Assembly (NCBI GenBank): GCA_947449945.1
Contig: CANFTO010000009.1
Coordinates: 1-35,313 of the forward strand
Reading direction: 5' to 3'
DNA from: Actinomycetota bacterium
GTDB taxonomy: Bacteria > Actinomycetota > Actinomycetes > S36-B12
Length of the DNA: 35,313 bases
Positions within the stretch are counted from its first letter, which is position 1, and each line of letters starts with the position of its first letter. Shown here piece after piece: positions 1-7,582 of this stretch. The position numbers and the translations under genes are program-made. Under the pieces are notes generated by a model that was not told where the DNA came from, searched no databases, and saw only the letters and a list, made by a program, of their open reading frames with translations.

Positions 1-476
1 GTGACCAGGCCTTCGCCGATCTTTGTGCCCACTGCCACGTTGTCGAATGACACGTAGTAGCTAGCGCCGCCGCCGAGGGTCAGGCGGTCGTAGTCAACGA
101 CTGGAACGCCCTGGTCGGAAGCCTTCTTGATCACGGCAGCAGCGGATGGGCTGTCAAGGTTCACGATCATGAGTGAAGTGACGCCACTTGCCAACATCTG
201 GTCAGCGATGGTGGCGAACTTAGCCTTGTCACCGTTTGCGTTCTGAATATCGAATTGAACACCAGCGCTGTTGAAAGCCTCTTCGAGGAACTTTCGGTCA
301 GCTGTCTCCCAACGTGCCGATGAAGCAGCATCCGGAAGAATGACACCCACCTTTGCGTTGGCATTAGTTGCAGGTGCAGATGCATCACTGCTTCCTGAGT
401 CACTGCTACTGCAAGCAGTCATGAGCAACGAGGCGGCAGCGATGCCGACAATTGCTCCGAATAACTTCTTGGACAT
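1..476 (-). CDS. XylF-like xylose/sugar ABC transporter substrate-binding lipoprotein (3' part beyond window)
   Basis: Reading the minus strand from the ATG at 476 gives an open frame that runs off the window edge, so about 158 N-terminal residues are visible. They begin with a lipoprotein signal (charged MSKK, hydrophobic stretch, lipobox-like LLMTAC with Cys near residue 22) and a Ser/Ala-rich linker. The body starts at KVGVILPD and contains ANGDKAKF, a VDYDR segment and YYVSFDNVAVG, the pattern of D-xylose-binding XylF and related periplasmic-binding-protein-1 proteins. A good Shine-Dalgarno (GAGGAAAGGA, 484-493) precedes the start. It lies 84 nt downstream of xylA, so the ABC ATPase and permease genes probably follow outside the window. 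Extracellular xylose capture is the likely role. The exact sugar cannot be proven from half a protein. Confidence 0.85.
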   Translation of the reverse strand, partial: MSKKLFGAIVGIAAASLLMTACSSSDSGSSDASAPATNANAKVGVILPDAASSARWETADRKFLEEAFNSAGVQFDIQNANGDKAKFATIADQMLASGVTSLMIVNLDSPSAAAVIKKASDQGVPVVDYDRLTLGGGASYYVSFDNVAVGTKIGEGLV

Positions 477-493
477 ATGAACTGTCCTTTCCT

Positions 494-509
494 CGCAAGA
501 TTCCTTGCG
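494..509 (-). promoter_or_regulatory. Intercistronic hairpin just upstream of the xylF-like RBS
   Basis: Perfect inverted repeat: arms CGCAAG (494-499) and CTTGCG (504-509) with a 4-nt loop. It lies between xylA and the binding-protein gene and directly abuts the Shine-Dalgarno of the latter. In sugar ABC operons such hairpins often stabilise or separate the abundant binding-protein message. There is no T-tract, so it is probably not a terminator. Confidence 0.5.
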
Positions 510-560
510 CCTATGTTGGTTAGGGACTTCATTTCATGCGTTTGCCCCGACGGAACTCGA

Positions 561-1721
561 CTAGACGCCGAGAATCCGATCGATGACTAACTGATCAAGC
601 GCTTCGTTTCCATAGCTTCGCTGTGCGAGTTGCTCTGGATCGAATTGCTCAGCCAGCAACCGGTCGGATGCCTCGCGTGTATACGAGCCAACCGTCGGTA
701 CCGCGAGTTCGGTTACACCGGCAAACGCCTGTGCTTCCTTGACGCGGGGATCGTTGTCGAACTCGCGAGCTTTCTCAGCGAGAACGAGATAGGTGCGCAT
801 GCACCCCCGTGCGAATTCCCAAATGCCTGCACCGAGTTCATTTCGATAAGGGCGGCAATCAAAGTGCTTTGGACCCGAGTACCCAGTTGATTCCAAGAGA
901 CGCACTAAAAAGAAGTCATCCTTGATGCCTTCTGAACCGAATCTGAAGTCTTGGTCATAACGACCAATTTTTTGATCATTAAGGTCGATGTGAAAAAGCT
1001 TGTCCTGCCACATTGCCTGCGCAACACCTTGATAAAAACTCAAACCCGCCATCGTTTCGTGAGCAACCTCGGGGTTCAGTCCAACCATCTCTGAATGCTC
1101 AAGTTGATTGATGAACGACATTGCGTGGCCGATAGTTGGCAGGAAGGTATCCCCACGAGGTTCATTCGGCTTTGGTTCAATAGCAAATCGGATGTTGTAA
1201 CCCTTGTCTTTGACGTAACCGCAAAGAAAATCAAGAGCTTCTTTGTAACGCGAAAGCGCATCAGAGGGTTCCTTGCTTGCTGCACTCTCAACGCCTTCAC
1301 GCCCACCCCACAGAACATAGGTTGGTGCACCAAGTTCCGCGGCAACATCGAGGTTGCGCAATGTTTTTTGAATAGCTAGTCGTCGAACATTGCGATCGTT
1401 CGATGTAAAAGCACCGTCTTTAAACATCGGATGCCAAAAAAGGTTTGTGGTTGCCATTGAGCACACAATCCCGGTTTCTTCGAGACCCTTCTTGAAACGA
1501 TCAAGTTCTTCGCGGCGCTGCTTTTCAGGTGCACCAAATGTCATGAGATCGTCGTCATGAAACGAGACGCCCCATGCGCCAATTTCCGCAAGCCCGCGAA
1601 TGAAGTCAAGAGAGTCAATAGGTGGTCGCGTTGCTTCGCCGAATGGATCACGCCCAGAATGACCGATTGTCCAGAGCCCAAAAGCGAACTTATGTTCTGG
1701 CTTGGGTTCCAAATCGCTCAT
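561..1721 (-). CDS. xylA: Xylose isomerase
   Basis: Converts D-xylose to D-xylulose (also glucose to fructose in vitro) in the cytoplasm. The 386-residue length matches actinobacterial class I enzymes. Visible signatures are FGLWTIG and GRDPFG near residues 14-28, the catalytic SFHDDDL segment (His55, Asp58), the metal-binding FAIEPKPNEPRGD, GLNPEVAHETMAG, HIDLNDQKIGRYDQD and HFDCRPYR. All metal ligands expected for the family appear present. The frame is open 48 nt further upstream. The ATG at 1721 is preferred because it gives the family length, has a GGGAAAGAGAG Shine-Dalgarno, and leaves the promoter/operator at 1749-1793 outside the gene. It follows xylB on the same strand with its own promoter and is followed by the XylF-like lipoprotein. 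Confidence 0.96.
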   Translation of the reverse strand: MSDLEPKPEHKFAFGLWTIGHSGRDPFGEATRPPIDSLDFIRGLAEIGAWGVSFHDDDLMTFGAPEKQRREELDRFKKGLEETGIVCSMATTNLFWHPMFKDGAFTSNDRNVRRLAIQKTLRNLDVAAELGAPTYVLWGGREGVESAASKEPSDALSRYKEALDFLCGYVKDKGYNIRFAIEPKPNEPRGDTFLPTIGHAMSFINQLEHSEMVGLNPEVAHETMAGLSFYQGVAQAMWQDKLFHIDLNDQKIGRYDQDFRFGSEGIKDDFFLVRLLESTGYSGPKHFDCRPYRNELGAGIWEFARGCMRTYLVLAEKAREFDNDPRVKEAQAFAGVTELAVPTVGSYTREASDRLLAEQFDPEQLAQRSYGNEALDQLVIDRILGV

Positions 1722-1748
1722 AACTCTCTTTCCCAGTGCTCGGAATAG

Positions 1749-1771
1749 ATATGTTGTGCGCCACAACATAT
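1749..1771 (-). promoter_or_regulatory. Palindromic operator over the xylA promoter
   Basis: Perfect inverted repeat with 10-bp arms ATATGTTGTG and CACAACATAT around a 3-bp centre, 28-50 nt upstream of the xylA start. It covers the proposed -10 and transcription start. A further GTTGTGCG half-site lies upstream on the minus strand at 1787-1794. The form is that of a dimeric repressor site. A xylose-responsive ROK-type or LacI-type regulator is plausible, but no regulator gene is in the window, so the family is not assigned. Confidence 0.7.
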
Positions 1772-1793
1772 GGCCCGGTAATCATCCGCACAA
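1765..1793 (-). promoter_or_regulatory. Putative xylA promoter
   Basis: On the minus strand a -35-like TTGTGC (1793-1788) is separated by 17 bp from a -10-like TATGTT (1770-1765), placing the start near 1757. Both hexamers are imperfect (3/6 and 4/6). The case rests on the spacing and on overlap with the strong palindrome at 1749-1771. Confidence 0.4.
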
Positions 1794-1859
1794 CAGTTTC
1801 TTGAAATTTTTCAAAAAATACTTGCGAGTTTTCCTATGAATTGAAAGGTGAAATCGCTT

Positions 1860-3257
1860 TCATCGGGACAAGTCGTACAAAGCGCCTCGATAGTCCTGAT
1901 ATGCACGCAACACGGCCGCGTTGAAATGTCCAGCAATAGGTGCGGCTGATGTCTGATCAGATTCATTCCATGTCGGAGGCGCAGACCCCTCCATCGCACA
2001 CCAGGCTGCTTGTTTTGCAGCACCAAGTGCCACGTACTCATCAGGCGCTGGAATGAACACAGGCTGAGCAAAGATTGTTGCAGCAATCTGCGCCACTGCA
2101 TGATTCGCTGCAGCACCACCGATGATCAATATTCGCTGGGCGATAACACCTTGGTGCTCCAAAGCTTGAACGGCCTCAGCCATTCCCATGAGCATGCCTT
2201 CCACCGCAGCTCGCGCAATATTTGCATCAACAAAGTTTGTGCGCGTTATTCCATGCAATGAGCCATGTGAATCGGGGAGATTTGGCGTTCGCTCACCATC
2301 AAAATATGGAATCAAAACTAAGCCTTCCGCACCCGAAGGGGCAATTAACGCCAGCTCTCCGAGTCGATCAAGGGAAACGCCCAACATTGCAGCGGTTGAG
2401 TCAAGAATGCGAGCAGCATTCAGCGTGCACACAAGTGGCAGAAAATTCCCAGTCGCGTCTGCAAAGCCCGCCACGATTCCAGTGGGGTCTGCACTTGGAA
2501 CTCGTGACCCTGCAAATGCTGTACCTGAGGTACCAAGTGAAACAACGACGTCACCAGGTTGCACATTGAGGCCAAGAGCGGCGGCCATATTGTCACCCGT
2601 ACCGGCCCCAAGAATGAGCCCGTTTGATGTTTCATACGCAGCATCACTCGGACCTAAAACCGTGGGTAACTGTGGAACATGCCCCAACGCACGCTGAACT
2701 AATTCGGGTTGATAGCTGTTTAAGGCTGGGGACCAGTAACCAGTGCCTGATGCATCGCCGCAATCGGTGAAGAACTCATCAGGCTTCCCCGCAAGTCTCC
2801 AACTGAGGTAGTCATGCGGAAGCATTAACTTGGCAACTCGTGACGCCTGCGTTGGTTCGCATCGTGCTAACCAACGTATTTTGGAAACAGTGAACGAAGC
2901 AACCGGAACGCTGCCCACCGCATTCGCCCAGAACTCTGGGCCGCCTTCCTCATCAATCAGGTCGAGCGCATCTTGCGCAGACCTCGTGTCATTCCAGAGA
3001 AGGGCTGGTCGAATAACTTCGCCATGTTCATCCAACACAACCATCCCGTGTTGTTGACCGGCGATGGACATGGCAGTCACGCCATCTAAAATTCCATCAA
3101 GTGCCTGCGATAACGCTGCTACCCAGATTTCTGGGTCAACTTCTGTTGCATCTGGGTGCGGGGCCCGTGCTTGCCGCAGGAGTTCACCGGTATCGGCATT
3201 TCTGACGACTACTTTTACTGACTGGGTAGAAGAGTCAACACCTGCAACAAGAGTCAT
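1860..3257 (-). CDS. xylB: Xylulokinase (FGGY family)
   Basis: Phosphorylates D-xylulose to D-xylulose 5-phosphate, which enters the pentose phosphate pathway. The 465-residue protein has the two-domain FGGY layout: phosphate-binding GVDSSTQSVK at residues 6-15, IAGQQHGMV and LLWNDTRS at about 65-93, DCGDASGTGYW at 165-175, and GAGTGDNMAAALG near 217-229 with Asp222 as probable catalytic base, followed by the VVSLGTSGTAFA phosphate loop. Its ATG is 18 nt after the stop of the FAD oxidoreductase and is embedded in a nested inverted repeat (3250-3276), with no convincing Shine-Dalgarno. It may therefore be co-transcribed with the upstream genes. Other FGGY kinases are possible in principle, but pairing with xylA makes xylulokinase the clear choice. 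Confidence 0.95.
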   Translation of the reverse strand: MTLVAGVDSSTQSVKVVVRNADTGELLRQARAPHPDATEVDPEIWVAALSQALDGILDGVTAMSIAGQQHGMVVLDEHGEVIRPALLWNDTRSAQDALDLIDEEGGPEFWANAVGSVPVASFTVSKIRWLARCEPTQASRVAKLMLPHDYLSWRLAGKPDEFFTDCGDASGTGYWSPALNSYQPELVQRALGHVPQLPTVLGPSDAAYETSNGLILGAGTGDNMAAALGLNVQPGDVVVSLGTSGTAFAGSRVPSADPTGIVAGFADATGNFLPLVCTLNAARILDSTAAMLGVSLDRLGELALIAPSGAEGLVLIPYFDGERTPNLPDSHGSLHGITRTNFVDANIARAAVEGMLMGMAEAVQALEHQGVIAQRILIIGGAAANHAVAQIAATIFAQPVFIPAPDEYVALGAAKQAAWCAMEGSAPPTWNESDQTSAAPIAGHFNAAVLRAYQDYRGALYDLSR

Positions 3258-3276
3258 GCCTGCAGGCTAAGACTCT
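3250..3276 (-). repeat. Nested inverted repeat containing the xylB start codon
   Basis: Outer arms AGAGTC (3250-3255) and GACTCT (3271-3276) enclose the perfect palindrome GCCTGCAGGC (3258-3267). The xylB ATG (3257-3255) sits between an outer and an inner arm, and the oxidoreductase TGA touches the other end. In RNA it could fold over the start codon; in DNA it could be an operator. It is seen directly; function is inferred. Confidence 0.5.
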
Positions 3277-4286
3277 CAAAGCCTTTGGTTCCACCATTTC
3301 GCCAAACGAATTCCCAGTTCATGACCTGACTTCCAGGCAGCTTCAACCTTTGGCCCGCCAGCCCACGAATCACCTGCGAAGCCAATGTGAGTGATCTCGT
3401 CGAAAGCACATAGTTCATCTCTTGCCGAAGTTGGCTTGGCAAATGTCCAGCGCATGGCTGATGACCACTGCGGATGTTCAGTCAAACCAAGAATCGGCAA
3501 CACCGCATCGAGTGCTTGTGGAATGACACCCACTGGATCCGCGAGGTGTTGCGCTGCGAGTTGTGGATGAACATGCGCGACTACTACTGGATCTTCATTG
3601 CCACGGCGATGACCGTCATTGGCAATCCAAGTGATCACCGGATGATCGTTGACGAAGACCCCATCGAACTTCGGCAACATTCCTGATTCAAAAACTGCCG
3701 TGACAGCAATAACTGCTTCCCACTGAATCTGATCAAGAAGTTTATGAGTTGAAACGAGTGAAGCATCGAGGAACTGCTTTGCCTGCGGATCAGGCACGCA
3801 TACCGCGACAGCACTGAAGGATTCACCATCAACGACAACGTGCTTGTCTTCAACAGCAATCGACTCGACCTGCGTCGACGGCTGAATCTGTTCAGTGGGA
3901 ATGACTTTCGCCTGATGTTCAATAATCGAGCGCAGGCCCTCAGTTGCTGAATAACGCATCGGCCCAGTGCGAATTCCACTGATTCCTGCTGGTGTTGCAA
4001 CATGAAAGGTGTCGGTCCATTCGCGTGCCGTACCAGCGTCAATCCACGAATTCACAACCGTTGCAAAGTCGGGATCTTGCACGGTGAAATACGAAGCACC
4101 GATATCGGTGATGTGGCCATCGAAGGGTGTTCCCGATTCGCGAATGCGTCGGCTTGCCATGCGGCCACCGACAACCCGTCCGCGATCAATCAGGTGAAAT
4201 GGGATGTTGTGATGATGCAGCACTCGTGCGCAGGCCACGCCGCTCATGCCTGCGCCGATGACAGCAATCGGTAATTGATTAGTCAC
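3276..4286 (-). CDS. NAD(P)/FAD-dependent oxidoreductase (renalase-like, COG3380 type)
   Basis: Predicted cytoplasmic flavoprotein of 336 residues. The N-terminal Rossmann dinucleotide motif VIGAGMSGVACA (residues about 9-20) is followed by an acidic end of the second strand, GRVVGGRMASRR and DIGASYFTV, the pattern of amine-oxidase/renalase-like FAD proteins. Near the C-terminus IGFAGDSWAGGPKVEAAWKSG fits the second FAD-contacting segment. The substrate cannot be read from sequence. The start is GTG at 4286, overlapping the end of the DUF3151 gene by 8 bp, so the two are probably translationally coupled. xylB follows 18 nt later. A link to xylose metabolism is not evident. Confidence 0.82.
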   Translation of the reverse strand: MTNQLPIAVIGAGMSGVACARVLHHHNIPFHLIDRGRVVGGRMASRRIRESGTPFDGHITDIGASYFTVQDPDFATVVNSWIDAGTAREWTDTFHVATPAGISGIRTGPMRYSATEGLRSIIEHQAKVIPTEQIQPSTQVESIAVEDKHVVVDGESFSAVAVCVPDPQAKQFLDASLVSTHKLLDQIQWEAVIAVTAVFESGMLPKFDGVFVNDHPVITWIANDGHRRGNEDPVVVAHVHPQLAAQHLADPVGVIPQALDAVLPILGLTEHPQWSSAMRWTFAKPTSARDELCAFDEITHIGFAGDSWAGGPKVEAAWKSGHELGIRLAKWWNQRL

Positions 4287-4686
4287 GAGGAATGCTCGGG
4301 TCGCAATCAGTCAGGAACGCTTCAATGCGTACAGACTCTTCGGTCTCATTGATCGCTGCAGCCGCGCGCCCAAGTGCCTTCAAGCAGCGCAGGAACCCTT
4401 GGTTACCTTCGTGGCTCCATGGCACTGGTCCATGACCCTTCCAGCCATTGCGACGCAAAGCATCGAGACCTCGGTGATAGCCCACGCGAGCAAAGGCATA
4501 CGACTCAATCACGCGTCCGTTCGCCCAAGCCTCATCACTCATCGCAGCCCAGGCAAGTGAACTTGATGGGAATCGCGCTGCTGCACCTTCATGTGAATCA
4601 CCCGCAGCAAACGCAGCAACGACCTCGGAATCAAGGGGAAGCAGGGTTGGTGGTGGTCCGCCGAGAAGGTCTTTACCGATGTCCAT
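4279..4686 (-). CDS. DUF3151 family protein
   Basis: Small actinobacterial protein of 135 residues. The stretches DLLGGPPPTLLPLD, SSLAWAAMSDEAWA, ESYAFARVGYHRGLDALRRNGWKGHGPVPWSHE and GFLRCLKALGRAAAAI match the DUF3151 family, whose molecular role is unknown and which commonly sits beside class II fba in Actinobacteria. The frame is open back to 4812, but that extension would run through the fba terminator and into fba. The ATG at 4686 begins exactly where the conserved region starts, although its Shine-Dalgarno is weak. It overlaps the following oxidoreductase by 8 bp. Confidence 0.88.
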   Translation of the reverse strand: MDIGKDLLGGPPPTLLPLDSEVVAAFAAGDSHEGAAARFPSSSLAWAAMSDEAWANGRVIESYAFARVGYHRGLDALRRNGWKGHGPVPWSHEGNQGFLRCLKALGRAAAAINETEESVRIEAFLTDCDPSIPRD

Positions 4687-4719
4687 TTGCTTAGAGTGCC
4701 ACTGCCCCTGCAAATGGAA

Positions 4720-4746
4720 AATGCCGGGTGCATCGCACCCGGCATT
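4720..4746 (-). terminator. Rho-independent terminator of fba
   Basis: Perfect 12-bp stem with a 3-nt loop (arms 4720-4731 and 4735-4746, core TGCCGGGTGC), followed on the minus strand by a T-rich stretch (ATTTTCCATTT). It begins 14 nt after the fba stop and lies before the DUF3151 start, separating fba from the downstream genes or giving partial read-through. Confidence 0.8.
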
Positions 4747-4759
4747 CCAAGGATTCTTG

Positions 4760-5782
<1,023 letters not shown>

Positions 5783-5827
5783 AACTCACTCCTAGATCAG
5801 TAGTAGTGCCTACATTCTTCCATTCCC

Positions 5828-5842
5828 TGTAAGCGTTTTCAA
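5828..5842 (-). promoter_or_regulatory. LacI-family-type operator upstream of fba
   Basis: The 15-mer TGTAAGCGTTTTCAA (minus strand TTGAAAACGCTTACA) fits the LacI-family half-site pattern TGnnAnCGnTnnCA with a central CG. It also fits the cre consensus WTGNNARCGNWWWCA at every position. It lies 46-60 nt upstream of the fba ATG. CcpA itself is a Firmicutes protein, so an actinobacterial LacI-family sugar regulator is the likelier binder. Confidence 0.55.
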
Positions 5843-5860
5843 TAGCGGGCTCGAAGGTGT

Positions 5861-5879
5861 CCTATATGAGGCTTATAGG
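5861..5879 (-). promoter_or_regulatory. Inverted repeat with -10-like TATAAG, possible fba promoter
   Basis: Arms CCTATA (5861-5866) and TATAGG (5874-5879) flank a 7-bp spacer. On the minus strand TATAAG (5877-5872) is a 5/6 match to the -10 consensus, preceded by an A-rich tract but no good -35. A start near 5865 would put the LacI-type site just downstream as a roadblock. An alternative promoter is TTGAAA (overlapping the operator), 17 bp, then AAGAAT. Confidence 0.35.
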
Positions 5880-5891
5880 GCGACTCTTTTT

Positions 5892-6515
5892 TTATTTAAT
5901 GTCTAGCGACTTCAGTACTGAGAGCAAAACTTCCTTCTTAGATGCATTGGTTTCTTGAACAGATCCTGTCGCACCTTGTGCCGCTAATCCAGCAAAGCCA
6001 TGGACCATGCTCCAAGCAATCATTGGAGCAATTTTAAAGTTCTTATCTGACAAGCACCCAATTTCATTTAACTCAGTGAGTGAGGCTATTAACAACTCAG
6101 ATGGATTTGGAGAGTCTGGTTCAAGTTCTGGGGAATCAAAGCAAATAAATGCAATCTCACAGAGGTTTGATTTCTTAATTCCAAAATCGATATACGCGCC
6201 GCCGATTGCAAGGAAGCGAGCTATTGCCCCCTTTTCAGTTTTATTGGCTGGCGCAGATTTAAGGGCATCCACCATCATCTTCCCCAAAACTTCTCGAGCA
6301 GCCTTCGCAACAGAAGCCTTCAAATGCTCTAGATCTTCAAAGTGGCGATAAACAGCTGTGGGACTAACTCCAGTAACAAGAGCTAATTGGCGAAGGCCTA
6401 AAGAGTTCAACCCGTGCTTTTCAACATGGCGAAGCCCCGCAGTAACTAGAGCAGCTTGTAAATCCCCATGGTGGAACTCTGCATCGGATTTCTTTAATGT
6501 TGACATTGTTAACAT
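5892..6515 (-). CDS. TetR/AcrR-family transcriptional regulator
   Basis: A 207-residue TetR-type repressor. Residues about 15-60 form the DNA-binding domain (HHGDLQAALVTAGLRHVEKHG, then helix-turn-helix LRQLALVTGVSPTAVYRHF). The C-terminal ligand domain contains KMMVDALK, IARFLAIGGAYIDFGI and MIAWSMVHGFAGLAAQG, resembling the WHG-type C-domains. The longer frame to 6575 would overlap the divergent SDR gene. ATG 6515 has AAGGAT 9 nt upstream and is preferred over ATG 6506. Both ATGs lie inside the 21-bp palindrome 6496-6516, implying autorepression. GC is visibly lower than in neighbours. The likely target is the divergent SDR gene; the ligand is unknown. Confidence 0.88.
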   Translation of the reverse strand: MLTMSTLKKSDAEFHHGDLQAALVTAGLRHVEKHGLNSLGLRQLALVTGVSPTAVYRHFEDLEHLKASVAKAAREVLGKMMVDALKSAPANKTEKGAIARFLAIGGAYIDFGIKKSNLCEIAFICFDSPELEPDSPNPSELLIASLTELNEIGCLSDKNFKIAPMIAWSMVHGFAGLAAQGATGSVQETNASKKEVLLSVLKSLDIK

Positions 6516-6516
6516 T
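6496..6516. promoter_or_regulatory. TetR-type operator between the regulator and SDR genes
   Basis: A 21-bp near-perfect palindrome centred at 6506: outer arms AATGTT/AACATT and inner ACA/TGT, with only one mismatched pair besides the central base. It covers the TetR start codon and, on the plus strand, the -35 and spacer of the SDR promoter, so one bound dimer could block both genes. Confidence 0.7.
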
Positions 6517-6529
6517 GTGCCATTATCCT
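6500..6529 (+). promoter_or_regulatory. Promoter of the SDR gene
   Basis: Consensus -35 TTGACA (6500-6505), 18-bp spacer, -10 TATCCT (6524-6529; 4/6). A start near 6536 would give a leader of about 25 nt containing GGAAGAG (6548-6554) in front of ATG 6561. The -35 and spacer lie in the TetR-type palindrome. Confidence 0.6.
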
Positions 6530-6560
6530 TCGGCTTAGTCAATTTCTGGAAGAGCGTGTC

Positions 6561-7493
6561 ATGAGTGGAATACATGTAGTTGTTGGGGCTGGAATAGTCG
6601 GAAGCACACTTGCCGAATTACTGGCTAATGATGGCCAAGATGTCGTAGTTGTTACCCGCTCAGGCTCTGGGCCGACTCATAAGAACATTAAGCGAATAGC
6701 AGCAGATGTCAGTGACCTTTCAAATCTCCTACAGATTGCTCCAAGTGCGGTTGCAATCTATAACTGCGCTAACCCTCCGTATCACCAATGGGCCAAAGAG
6801 TGGCCACCCATTGCAGAAAGCTTTCTTGGCTATGCAGAAAAAACTGGCGCAGTACTCGTGACTTGTTCAAATCTTTATGGATATGGCCCGGTAGAAGTTC
6901 CTATGACTGAGTCACTTCCACTTAACGCTCCTGGCATTAATGGAAAAGTAAGAGCCCAGATGTGGTTAGAAGCAAAAGCATTACATGATGCGGGAAGAAT
7001 TAAAGCAACTGAAGTTCGTGGTTCTGATTATGTATGTGCAGGTGAGCAAAGCCGAGTTGGATCACGAGTTCTACCTAAGATCCTTGCAGGAAAGCCAGCA
7101 AATGTATTGGGAAGTATCGATGTACAGCACACTTGGACATATCCATTAGATGTTGCACGATTAATGCAGATTATTGCCACAGATTCAAAAGCGTGGGGCA
7201 AGCCTTGGCATGTTCCAAGTAATGAACCCAAAACACAGAAAGAGTTAGTAAATGAATTGGCCGCAGTGGCTGGAGTAAAGAACCCAAAGCTTTCATCGGT
7301 TCCAAAAGTTATGTGGAATCTATTAGGTCTGTTTAATCCTTTATTGAAGGCACTTAAAGAAACTGCATATCAATTCCAGCGTCCGTACATTTTGGATGAC
7401 AGTGCAGCCCGTAAGACATTCGGAATGCAACCAACCGAATGGAAACAGATCCTTAAAGAGGTTGTGGCTGAAACTAGAGCCTCCGACTTATAG
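6561..7493 (+). CDS. NAD(P)-dependent epimerase/dehydratase-like protein (atypical SDR)
   Basis: A 310-residue extended-SDR protein. The dinucleotide motif is GAGIVGSTLA (residues about 9-18), followed by VVVVTRS. The middle has YNCANPPYHQW, CSNLYGYGP and EVRGSDYVCAG, and the C-terminal half VQHTWTYPLDVARLM. These match NAD-dependent epimerase-like proteins. I find no canonical Tyr-x3-Lys active-site pair: the segment where it should fall reads PGINGKVRAQMW, so this is an atypical SDR and may not perform classical epimerisation. ATG 6561 has a GGAAGAG Shine-Dalgarno. It is divergent from, and probably controlled by, the adjacent TetR protein. Codon use (AGA, TTA, many A/T third positions) is unlike the flanking genes. 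Confidence 0.8.
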   Translation: MSGIHVVVGAGIVGSTLAELLANDGQDVVVVTRSGSGPTHKNIKRIAADVSDLSNLLQIAPSAVAIYNCANPPYHQWAKEWPPIAESFLGYAEKTGAVLVTCSNLYGYGPVEVPMTESLPLNAPGINGKVRAQMWLEAKALHDAGRIKATEVRGSDYVCAGEQSRVGSRVLPKILAGKPANVLGSIDVQHTWTYPLDVARLMQIIATDSKAWGKPWHVPSNEPKTQKELVNELAAVAGVKNPKLSSVPKVMWNLLGLFNPLLKALKETAYQFQRPYILDDSAARKTFGMQPTEWKQILKEVVAETRASDL

Positions 7494-7582
7494 GACGGTT
7501 TTTCTTCTGAACTTTATGTAACTTTGTATGGGAGAAAGTATGGGCAATTAGCCAAATTAGGCCTGAAGTGAATTCTTCCGGC

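Noticed and set aside
1722-1769. N-terminal extension of xylose isomerase to 402 residues
   Set aside because: It would include the promoter -10 and operator in coding sequence, exceed the family length and bypass the Shine-Dalgarno at ATG 1721.
2188-2697. Plus-strand open frame of 169 codons opposite xylB
   Set aside because: Antisense shadow of a well-recognised kinase; no start signal or recognisable motif.
5828-5842. A true CcpA cre site
   Set aside because: CcpA/HPr-Ser-P control belongs to Firmicutes; the remaining gene content is actinobacterial. The match is kept only as a LacI-family-type operator.
7494-7582. Terminator between the convergent SDR and MFS genes
   Set aside because: A short T-run follows the SDR stop, but there is no stable stem before it on either strand.
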